The notes beneath the pieces were generated by a model. The model saw nothing but the letters and a program-made list of their open reading frames with translations. It was not told where the DNA came from and did no database searches. 31,642 nt of DNA from an uncultured Clostridia bacterium (GTDB taxonomy: Bacteria > Bacillota > Clostridia > Oscillospirales > Oscillospiraceae), in the NCBI GenBank assembly GCA_946539175.1, contig CAMNHH010000004.1, positions 1 to 31,642 on the forward strand. Reading direction: 5' to 3'. The position numbers and the translations under genes were made by a program. Positions 24,172-30,288 of this stretch are shown here, piece by piece; the first letter of the stretch is position 1, and every line of letters begins with the position of its first letter.

Positions 24172-25440
24172 TCAGACCGGCGTATTCTCAAACACGGCTC
24201 TGATGGCGGCGATCAGACGGTCCATCTGTTCCTCCGTCATCTTGATGTCGCTGGGCAGGCAGAGGCCCCGGGTAAAGATGTCGCTTCCCGCGTCCAGGCC
24301 CTCCGCCGCGCTGACGAAGGGATAGCGGCTGTAGATGGGCTGCAGATGCATGGGCTTCCAGATGGGGCGGCCCTCCGCGTTCAGGGCGGCGATGGCCTCC
24401 AGGATCTGGGTGGGGCAGCTCTTGCCCGGCTGCGGCGTGTAGGAGGCTTCCCCCTCGCCGCGGCTCTGGGGGCACATGGCCTCCCGGTCGATCAGAACGC
24501 AGGACAGCCAGTGATTCGGTCTGGCTCTCCCGGCCTCATAGGGGTTCATCGTCAGCGGCAGATCCTTCAGTCCCTCGGCGTAGCGGCGGTAGATCCGGCG
24601 CTTGCAGTCGATATGGTTCTCCAGCCAGGGGATCTGCCCCCGGATCACGCCGGCGATCAGATTGCTCATCCGGTAGTTGAAGCCCAGCTCCCGGTGCTGA
24701 TACCAGGCCACGGGCTCTCGGCTCTGGGTGGACCATTTCCGCACCCGATCCATGGTTTCCACCGTGTCGCACAGCAGCATGCCGCCGCAGGACCCGGTGA
24801 TGATCTTGTTGCCGTTGAAGCTGACGACGCTCAGGTCTCCGAACATGCCGGTCTGCTTGCCGTCATAGGTGGCGCCCAGAGACTCGGCGGCGTCCTCCAC
24901 CAGCAGGGCATTGTTGCGGTCACAGACGGCGCGAATCTGCTCCAGCTTGGCCGGGGTTCCGTAGAGATGAACCAGGACCACCAGCTTCACCTCCGGGAAG
25001 CGGAGAAAGGCCCGCTCCAGCGCCGCCGGGTCCATATTCCAGGTCTCGTATTCCGAGTCGATGAAAACCGGCTCGCCGCCCTCATAGAGGACGGGATTCA
25101 CGGTGGCGGCAAAGGTCAGATCGCTGCAAAACACCCGCTTTCCCGCCAGGGCGCCCAGGGCCGGGTCCGGCTCGCCGTAGAGCTTCACCGCGGCGGCGCG
25201 GACGGCCATATGCAGGGCGGCGGTGCCGGAGGCCAGCGCGACAGACTTGGGCCTGCCCACCAGCTCCGCGATATTTTGCTCCACCCGGTTGATATTCTCC
25301 CCCACGGTGGATACCCAGTTGGTATCAAAGGCCTCCCGGATATAGCGCAGCTCCTCCCCGTGCATGGTGGGAGAAGACAGATACACTCTCGATTCAAAGG
25401 GTTCTGTCTGCTTGATATTTGCATGCGCGAACTGATCCAT
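24172..25440 (-). CDS. DegT/DnrJ/EryC1 aminotransferase, EpsN/PglE-like
   Basis: A 422-residue PLP-dependent sugar aminotransferase. ALASGTAALH (68-77) binds the cofactor phosphate, VEDAAESLGA (181-190) carries the cofactor aspartate D183, and SFNGNKIITGSCGG (207-220) has the PLP lysine K212. The late RPIWKPMHLQPIY segment is shared with EpsN/PglE-type enzymes, which aminate UDP-4-keto-6-deoxy-GlcNAc. The partner 4,6-dehydratase (PglF/EpsC) and acetyltransferase (PglD/EpsM) are not in this window and would have to lie elsewhere. It is the first gene of the polysaccharide operon, 44 bases from the predicted transcript start, with an AGG-rich heptamer doublet as the only ribosome-site candidate. 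Stop is TGA. Confidence 0.9.
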   Translation of the reverse strand: MDQFAHANIKQTEPFESRVYLSSPTMHGEELRYIREAFDTNWVSTVGENINRVEQNIAELVGRPKSVALASGTAALHMAVRAAAVKLYGEPDPALGALAGKRVFCSDLTFAATVNPVLYEGGEPVFIDSEYETWNMDPAALERAFLRFPEVKLVVLVHLYGTPAKLEQIRAVCDRNNALLVEDAAESLGATYDGKQTGMFGDLSVVSFNGNKIITGSCGGMLLCDTVETMDRVRKWSTQSREPVAWYQHRELGFNYRMSNLIAGVIRGQIPWLENHIDCKRRIYRRYAEGLKDLPLTMNPYEAGRARPNHWLSCVLIDREAMCPQSRGEGEASYTPQPGKSCPTQILEAIAALNAEGRPIWKPMHLQPIYSRYPFVSAAEGLDAGSDIFTRGLCLPSDIKMTEEQMDRLIAAIRAVFENTPV

Positions 25441-25454
25441 ACCTACTACCTACT
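25441..25454. repeat. Heptamer doublet at the operon's first start codon
   Basis: On the minus strand AGTAGGT occurs twice in tandem and the second copy abuts the ATG of the first operon gene. The AGG parts are the only Shine-Dalgarno-like bases in the leader, so a copy-number change would move or remove the ribosome site. Confidence 0.6.
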
Positions 25455-25490
25455 TTGTCGAATTCAGAATGTTGCGGCAAACAACTATTA

Positions 25491-25519
25491 ATTATATGTT
25501 TTTTTATGAATAAAGTCAA
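25491..25519 (-). promoter_or_regulatory. Sigma-A promoter of the polysaccharide operon
   Basis: On the minus strand TTGACT (25514-25519) and a perfect TATAAT (25491-25496) lie 17 bases apart, in an AT-rich block with an A-rich spacer. The predicted start is near 25484. It is the only strong promoter I see for the 14 genes down to 10004. Confidence 0.85.
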
Positions 25520-25521
25520 TG

Positions 25522-25563
25522 AAAAACCCGGGGAGTTCATAGAAAAAACATACATTCTCCCCG
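25522..25563 (-). terminator. Intrinsic terminator after the U32 gene
   Basis: On the minus strand CGGGGAG (25557-25563) pairs with CTCCCCG (25529-25535) across a 21-base loop and is followed by GG and five Ts (25522-25526). The T tract ends two bases before the next promoter's -35 box. The long loop makes it less strong than the 9958-10004 terminator. Confidence 0.65.
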
Positions 25564-25574
25564 AAGGACCCGAC

Positions 25575-26798
25575 TCATTTCGCGGACAGCTCAACCTTGT
25601 GCCGTAGGATGGTGTAGGGCGGAACTGCCTTCGGCAGCTCCATCTGAAAGCGCATTTGCGGGGTTTTGACCTCCCGGAGGGGCTCTCCTTCCGGGCCGAT
25701 GAGCTCCCCGGCGGTGAAGGTGAAGGGCCGAAGATCCGGGCCCACGGCCTCAAGCTCGTCCCCCGCGGCAAACTTGTTCCGCAGGCTCAGAGTGGCAAGT
25801 CCGATCTCCCGGCAGTCCGTCACGATGGCCACCACCTGGTATTCGCGGATGTAGCGGGAGTCCTCGTAATACTGGCCGGGCTGGCCGTAGAAGAAGCCGG
25901 TGGAGTAGTGCCGGTGGGAGATGTGCTCCACCTCGTCCCGCCAGACCGGATCCACGGGCCGTCCCGCCGCCAGATCGTCCAGCACGTGCCGGTAGGCTCC
26001 GGTGACCACCGCGGCGTAATAGGCGCTCTTGGCCCGACCCTCGATCTTCAGGCAGTCCACCCCCGCAGCCATCAGATCGTCCAGATGGTCGATCATGCAC
26101 ATATCCCGGGAGTTCATGATATAGGTACCCTTTTCGTCCTCGAACACGGGGAAATACTCCCCGGGCCGCTTCTCCTCCATCAGATAATACTGATAGCGGC
26201 AGGGCTGGGCGCAGGCGCCCCGGTTGGAGTCCCGGCCCGTCATATAGTTGGACAGCAGGCAGCGGCCCGAGTAGGACACGCACATGGCCCCGTGGGCGAA
26301 GACCTCGATCTCCAGGCTTTTCGGCGTTTTGGCCCGGATGGCGGCGATCTCCTCCAGAGACAGCTCCCGGGCCAGCACCACCCGCTTGGCGCCCAGCTCA
26401 TGCCAGGCGTTGGCGGAGGCATGGTTTGCAACGCTTACCTGGGTGGAAACGTGAAGCTCGCAGCGGGGAGCGTATTTCTGGGCCATACGAAAGGCGCCCA
26501 GATCCGCCACGATCAGCGCGTCCGCTCCGCAGTCGTTCAGCAGCTCCAGATGGGCCGGCAGCCCCTCCAGCTCCCGGCCTCTGGCCATGGTGTTCACGGT
26601 GCAGTGGACCCGGACCCCCCGGTCATGGGCCAGCTTCACCGCCACAGGCAGCTCCTCCGGGCTGAAGTTCCCGGCGAAGGAGCGCATGCCGAAGCTGGTC
26701 CCCGCCAGATACACCGCGTCCGCCCCGTAGCGCACCGCCATATTCAGTTTTTCCATGTCCCCCGCGGGAGACAGCAATTCCGGTTTTTTCAATTCCAT
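25575..26798 (-). CDS. U32 family protein, TrhP-like tRNA hydroxylation factor
   Basis: A 407-residue member of the peptidase U32 family. PELLSPAGDMEKLNMAVRYG at the N-terminus, then EVFAHGAMCVSYSGRCLLSNYM and GACAQPCRYQYYL supply the clustered cysteines of the family, and DCLKIEGRAKS follows. Despite the name, the group containing RlhA, TrhP and YrrN/YrrO acts in prephenate-dependent hydroxylation of RNA; TrhP makes 5-hydroxyuridine at tRNA position 34. The C-terminal extension (about 310-407) is a beta-barrel-like tail seen in this branch. MltG lies directly upstream, as in the Bacillus yrrL-yrrO region. The ribosome site is weak (GGAA far from the ATG), so coupling to mltG is likely. A peptidase role is less likely. 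Stop is TGA. Confidence 0.85.
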   Translation of the reverse strand: MELKKPELLSPAGDMEKLNMAVRYGADAVYLAGTSFGMRSFAGNFSPEELPVAVKLAHDRGVRVHCTVNTMARGRELEGLPAHLELLNDCGADALIVADLGAFRMAQKYAPRCELHVSTQVSVANHASANAWHELGAKRVVLARELSLEEIAAIRAKTPKSLEIEVFAHGAMCVSYSGRCLLSNYMTGRDSNRGACAQPCRYQYYLMEEKRPGEYFPVFEDEKGTYIMNSRDMCMIDHLDDLMAAGVDCLKIEGRAKSAYYAAVVTGAYRHVLDDLAAGRPVDPVWRDEVEHISHRHYSTGFFYGQPGQYYEDSRYIREYQVVAIVTDCREIGLATLSLRNKFAAGDELEAVGPDLRPFTFTAGELIGPEGEPLREVKTPQMRFQMELPKAVPPYTILRHKVELSAK

Positions 26799-26816
26799 AC
26801 GATAAAATTCCGATCC

Positions 26817-28013
26817 CTAATCCGGCACGATGGGCGCGTACTGGTCCGAGTTGACGAAGGCCTCGAAGTCCTGCGAATTGGTGAAGAAGTGGTTGACCCC
26901 GTCCTTGCCGGTGGCAAAGTAATAGTATTCCGTCTCCTCCGGGAACAGCACCGCCCGGATGGAGTTCAAGCCCGGGTTGCAGATGGGCCCCACCGGGATG
27001 CCGGGATACAGATAGGTGTTGTAGGGGCTGTCCAGCTCCGAGGAGAAGCTCGTGCCCATGAGCTTGGCCCCGTAGAATACGGTGGAGTCCATGCCCAGCT
27101 TGGGCACCTCCCAGTTATTCAGACGGTTATACATGACGGAGGCCACCTTGGGCCGCTCGTCATCGTTGGCCGCCTCGCCCTCCACGATGGAGGCCATGGT
27201 CAGCAGCTCCCGCAGGCTGTATTCGCTCTCCTCGATGGCCGCCAGATCCTCCTCGGTGAGCCGGGCGTTGAAGTTCCGCAACAGTCGGGCCAGCACGTTC
27301 TGGGGCTCGTCCTTCAGATAGAACTCATAGGTGTCCGGGAAGAGGAAGCCCTCCAGCCGGTTGGTCTGACCGTAGGGGATGCCCTTCAGGAACTCATAGT
27401 CAAACTTGTAGTTGGCGGCGGCGTCCTCCAGCTTCTCCCGGCTGCAGACCCCGTTTTTCTCCATCAGATCGAAGATCTCATAGCAGTCGGCGCCCTCCAT
27501 GATCATCAGCGTGATCACCTCCCGGGAGCCGGCGCTGGCCATGAGATTGTTCACCAGGGCGTGGTAGTCGTAGGACAGCTTGATCTTGTAGACGCCGGGG
27601 TCAAAGTAGTTCTCTGAGCCGGTGAATTTGCAGTAGAGCTTGAACAGCCACTCGTACTCGATTGCGCCAGCCTCCTTGAGGGTGGCGGTGATGGTGTCCA
27701 GATCGTCGTTGTCGTTGATCTCCACCTCCACATACTCGTCGGGCCTGGTCAGGGCCAGCACGTCGTCGGCCCATTTCCAGCCCCATTTGGCGGCCAGGAG
27801 ACCCAGCCCCACGGCGATGCCCACAAAGAGCAGTACCCAGAACAGCCGGGGGAAGCGCAGGCGCTTCAAGCGGCGGGGCCGCTTCTCCGCCTTGGCGGGG
27901 GGCTCCGCTGCCGGTTCCTGGTATTCGCCGTAATCGTCAAAGGTATTGCCGAAGTCCGGGGTAAAGACCTGGGTCTCATCCTGCCGCAGGTTCTTTTGTT
28001 CGTTTTCGTTCAC
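26817..28013 (-). CDS. mltG: Endolytic murein transglycosylase MltG
   Basis: A 398-residue membrane-anchored wall enzyme. It begins at GTG (28011-28013) with GGAGG eight bases upstream. An acidic then basic cytoplasmic tail (1-54) leads to one membrane helix (about 56-76), then a LysM-like region (about 95-160) and the YceG/MltG catalytic domain. The catalytic glutamate is E278 in LTMASIVEGEA; LEGFLFPDTYEF (220-231) and IPVGPICNPGLNSIRA are conserved family segments. MltG cuts nascent glycan strands near the membrane and sets their length. It lies between the DJ-1 gene and the U32 gene. Stop is TAG. Confidence 0.93.
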   Translation of the reverse strand: MNENEQKNLRQDETQVFTPDFGNTFDDYGEYQEPAAEPPAKAEKRPRRLKRLRFPRLFWVLLFVGIAVGLGLLAAKWGWKWADDVLALTRPDEYVEVEINDNDDLDTITATLKEAGAIEYEWLFKLYCKFTGSENYFDPGVYKIKLSYDYHALVNNLMASAGSREVITLMIMEGADCYEIFDLMEKNGVCSREKLEDAAANYKFDYEFLKGIPYGQTNRLEGFLFPDTYEFYLKDEPQNVLARLLRNFNARLTEEDLAAIEESEYSLRELLTMASIVEGEAANDDERPKVASVMYNRLNNWEVPKLGMDSTVFYGAKLMGTSFSSELDSPYNTYLYPGIPVGPICNPGLNSIRAVLFPEETEYYYFATGKDGVNHFFTNSQDFEAFVNSDQYAPIVPD

Positions 28014-28026
28014 GTTTGTTCCTCCG

Positions 28027-28054
28027 ATTCGAGGATCGGGGATCCTGGATCCCG
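28027..28054. repeat. Short GATC-type heptamer tandem repeat
   Basis: On the plus strand four consecutive 7-base units can be read: ATTCGAG, GATCGGG, GATCCTG and GATCCCG. They lie in the 45-base gap between the DJ-1 stop and the mltG ribosome site. The units also create an imperfect hairpin (GGATCC arms). Confidence 0.55.
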
Positions 28055-28058
28055 ATCT

Positions 28059-28601
28059 CTATTTCACCCAGACGATCTGCTTCGCGATCCGCTCCGCCTC
28101 GTCGCTGCCCTTCAGAGCCCGGATCAGTGCCAAGGCAAAGTCCACAGAGGCCCCCGCAGCCCGGCCTGTGATCAGGCGTCCGCTGCATACCGCGTCGGCG
28201 TCCTGAATGCGGGCCTCCCCCATCTCCGGCTCCTTGCCGGGATAGCAGACGGCGGGACGGTCCTCAACGATGCCCAGCTTCGCCAGGATGGTGGGTGCGG
28301 CGCAGATGCCGCAGACGTATTTTCCTCCGTCCCAGGCCTTCCGCACCAGCTCCAGGGCCTGCTTGGAGGCCAAAAGAGACTGGACCCCCCGCAGGCCGCC
28401 GGGCAGCACCAGCATCTCCATGTTCTCCGGGTCGACGGCCTCCAGGGGCAGATCCGCCCGGACGCTGACGCGGTGGGAGCCCTCGATCTGCATGCCGTTG
28501 ACCCCCACCAGGGCCACCTCCAGCCCCGCCCGCCGCAGCAGGTCGCAGGGCGTCAGGGCCTCGATCTCCTCAAAGCCGGTCCCCAACAGGATATAAACCA
28601 T
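28059..28601 (-). CDS. DJ-1/PfpI family protein
   Basis: A 180-residue cytoplasmic protein of the DJ-1/ThiJ superfamily. The conserved acidic residue lies in GFEEIEALTP (E14) and the reactive cysteine is C100 in the nucleophile elbow CGICAAP; a second cysteine (C97) lies three residues earlier. VLPGG at 65-69 and SGRLITGRAAGASVDFAL complete the family pattern. Members act as glyoxalases, protein or nucleotide deglycases or redox-linked chaperones; the bacterial YajL/ThiJ branch is the best fit. GGGAGG seven bases before the ATG is a strong ribosome site. It is co-transcribed with tmk and mltG without an obvious pathway link. Stop is TAG. Confidence 0.9.
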   Translation of the reverse strand: MVYILLGTGFEEIEALTPCDLLRRAGLEVALVGVNGMQIEGSHRVSVRADLPLEAVDPENMEMLVLPGGLRGVQSLLASKQALELVRKAWDGGKYVCGICAAPTILAKLGIVEDRPAVCYPGKEPEMGEARIQDADAVCSGRLITGRAAGASVDFALALIRALKGSDEAERIAKQIVWVK

Positions 28602-28616
28602 GGTCGTACCTCCCGA

Positions 28617-29279
28617 TTAAAGAATCTGTCTGACATATCGAATGATTTCCTCGTGGATGTCCTCCACGGAGCGGAGCTGCCCCTCCCGGGCGCAGGAAAC
28701 GACCCGCCAGCCGTAGAAGGCGGCGGCCTCCAGGCCGGTCTGGCGGCAGAGCCGCAGATAGGCCTCGTCCTTTTCGTGGATGTCCGCGTGGGTGTGGGTA
28801 TCCCGCTCCCGCTTCCGCATCAAAGACTCACTGAGCTCCGTGGGCATGTCCAGATACAGCACCAGATCCGGCACCGGCAGCCCGAAGCGGACAAACTCCA
28901 GATCGTAGAGCCAGCGGTAGAAATCCGGCCGCGAGGGCTCCATCAGCTTGGAGGCCTGGTGTACCGCGTTGGAGCTGGTGTAGCGGTCCGAAAGGATCAG
29001 CCCGCCCCCCCTGTAATAGTCCCCCCAGGCCTTCCGGTAGGAGGCGTAGCGGTCCACCGCGTAGAAGGTGGAGGCCGCGTAGGCGTTCACGTCGTTGGGA
29101 TTCTGGCCGAACTCCCCGCCCAGATACATGCGGATCAGGGCCGAGGACGGCTCCTGATACTGGGGAAATACGATGGTGCGGAACTCCGTTCCCTCCTCTG
29201 CCAGCCGCTTTTTCAGCAGCTCGAACTGCGTGGACTTCCCGGACCCGTCGGTGCCCTCCAAAACGATCAATTTTCCCAT
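28617..29279 (-). CDS. tmk: Thymidylate kinase
   Basis: A 220-residue P-loop kinase that phosphorylates dTMP to dTDP for DNA synthesis. The P-loop GTDGSGKST lies at 9-17, the DR motif in ILSDRYTSSNAVHQ has D98-R99, and a lid region rich in arginine (MRKRERDTHTH) follows. The P-loop keeps a glycine after the aspartate as in standard bacterial enzymes. Length is slightly above the usual 205-215 residues. AGGAGA seven bases upstream supports the ATG. The gap before it is filled by the heptamer repeat, so the leader or intercistronic RNA may vary between strains. Stop is TAA. Confidence 0.92.
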   Translation of the reverse strand: MGKLIVLEGTDGSGKSTQFELLKKRLAEEGTEFRTIVFPQYQEPSSALIRMYLGGEFGQNPNDVNAYAASTFYAVDRYASYRKAWGDYYRGGGLILSDRYTSSNAVHQASKLMEPSRPDFYRWLYDLEFVRFGLPVPDLVLYLDMPTELSESLMRKRERDTHTHADIHEKDEAYLRLCRQTGLEAAAFYGWRVVSCAREGQLRSVEDIHEEIIRYVRQIL

Positions 29280-29284
29280 TTCCA

Positions 29285-29354
29285 GCTCTCCTGTTCTCTA
29301 TCGCCTATTCTCTATCGACGATCGCCTGCTGTCTATTGCCGATTGCCTACCGCC
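29285..29354. repeat. Degenerate 7-bp tandem repeat, about ten units
   Basis: Ten consecutive heptamers fit a minus-strand consensus near GGCRATA: for example GGCGGTA, GGCAATC, GGCAATA, GACAGCA, GGCGATC, GTCGATA, GAGAATA, GGCGATA, GAGAACA and GGAGAGC. The array covers the last codons and stop of the TagA/WecG gene and fills nearly all of the gap to tmk, ending inside the tmk ribosome site. Confidence 0.75.
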
Positions 29355-30049
29355 TTCACCAGATACTTCGGAAGCCTTGTCATGCGGCCGATGCGCCTGG
29401 GCTCCTTGCAGAGGCGGTAGAACCACTCCAGATTGGCCTTGATCATCCAGTCCGGGGCCCGCTGCACGTTGCCCGCGAAGCCGTCCAGACTCCCGCCCAG
29501 GCCCGCCATGAGCCGCACCGTGGGCATTTCATGCTGATGGGCGAACATGAAGCGCTCCTGCTTCGGGGCGCCAAGGCATACGAAGAGGGCCTCCGCGCCG
29601 GCGGCGTTGATCTTCTCCACCACCGGGGCCTCCTCCCGGAAATATCCGTCCGCGGTGCCGCAGATCACGAGACCCGGGGCGATTTCCTTCATTTTCTCCG
29701 CGGCCTGCTCCGCCACGCCGGGCTTGGAGCCCAGAAGATAGAGCCGCGTGCCCCGGCGGGCAAAGACGGAGAGCATATTCCGGGCAAAGTCGATGCCCGC
29801 CACCTTGCCCTTCAGAGGGGTCCTGCGAAGCTTGGCCGCCAGCACGACGCCGGCCCCGTCGGGCAGGATCAGATCCGCCCGGTTCAGCAGGGCGCAAAAG
29901 TCCGGGTCCCTGGAGGCGTCGTAGCCGATCTCCGCGTTGGGAGTCACCACCACGGCCGCCTTGTCCCCCTCCAGAAAGCCCTCCCCGATGGCAAGGGCCT
30001 CCTTCATATCCACGTTGTCAAACTTTATGCCGAGTATATCCTGTTTCAT
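29333..30049 (-). CDS. WecG/TagA/CpsF family glycosyltransferase
   Basis: A 238-residue membrane-associated GT26 glycosyltransferase. Family motifs in order: VVTPNAEIGYDA with the conserved TPN (36-38), the catalytic aspartate in ILPDGAGVV, VAGIDF, LLGSKPGVAEQAA, and GAPKQERFM, then GLGGSLDGFAGNVQRAPDWM. TagA adds ManNAc to GlcNAc-lipid in wall teichoic acid; WecG adds ManNAcA. Which one applies here is unknown. GGGAG eight bases upstream of the ATG supports the start. It is first in a transcript with tmk, DJ-1, mltG and U32, separate from the main polysaccharide operon, so it may serve a different wall polymer. The last six residues (AVGNRQ) are encoded by the heptamer repeat. Stop is TAG. 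Confidence 0.9.
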   Translation of the reverse strand: MKQDILGIKFDNVDMKEALAIGEGFLEGDKAAVVVTPNAEIGYDASRDPDFCALLNRADLILPDGAGVVLAAKLRRTPLKGKVAGIDFARNMLSVFARRGTRLYLLGSKPGVAEQAAEKMKEIAPGLVICGTADGYFREEAPVVEKINAAGAEALFVCLGAPKQERFMFAHQHEMPTVRLMAGLGGSLDGFAGNVQRAPDWMIKANLEWFYRLCKEPRRIGRMTRLPKYLVKAVGNRQ

Positions 30050-30086
30050 GGCAGTTCTCCCTGAAGTCGTAAAATTCTGTTTATAT

Positions 30087-30115
30087 AGTATACCAAATCA
30101 CGGGGAAAACATCAA
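30087..30115 (-). promoter_or_regulatory. Sigma-A promoter for the TagA/tmk/mltG operon
   Basis: On the minus strand TTGATG (30110-30115), 17 bases and TATACT (30087-30092) give a predicted start near 30080. It is divergent from the pyruvate:ferredoxin oxidoreductase promoter. Between them lies a GC-rich block (30125-30165) in otherwise AT-rich DNA; I see no clear role for it. Confidence 0.8.
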
Positions 30116-30208
30116 GCATTTTTTCATGCCGCCGGCGCGGGGCCCTCCGCTTCGCCGCCGCTTTTTCAGAAAAAATATCGCTTAAGCCAAAAAAGATTGT
30201 TTTTTCCA

Positions 30209-30237
30209 TTTACAAATTGTAAAAATTCTGATATATT
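30209..30237 (+). promoter_or_regulatory. Promoter with palindromic operator for pyruvate:ferredoxin oxidoreductase
   Basis: TTTACA (30209-30214), 17 bases and TATATT (30232-30237) form a promoter with a predicted start near 30244. The -35 box lies in a perfect dyad, TTTACAA-A-TTGTAAA (30209-30223), so a repressor bound there would block RNA polymerase. The dyad is not a match to the Rex consensus I know. A small GGGAC/GTCCC hairpin (30254-30267) follows in the leader. Confidence 0.6.
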
Positions 30238-30274
30238 ATAGAAGTCAAAATACGGGACCCGTGTCCCTTTGATT

Positions 30275-30280
30275 AGGAGG
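30275..30280 (+). promoter_or_regulatory. Ribosome site that fixes a TTG start
   Basis: A perfect AGGAGG lies eight bases before the TTG at 30289. The next in-frame ATG (30310-30312) is 29 bases away, too far to be served by it. The site therefore decides in favour of TTG. Confidence 0.85.
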
Positions 30281-30288
30281 TAATTCCC

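Noticed and set aside
30117..30170. GC-rich block with a possible hairpin and CTTTTTC tail, as a terminator or small RNA.
   Set aside because: It lies between two divergent promoters where no transcript needs to end, and the pairing is poor. No gene could be supported.
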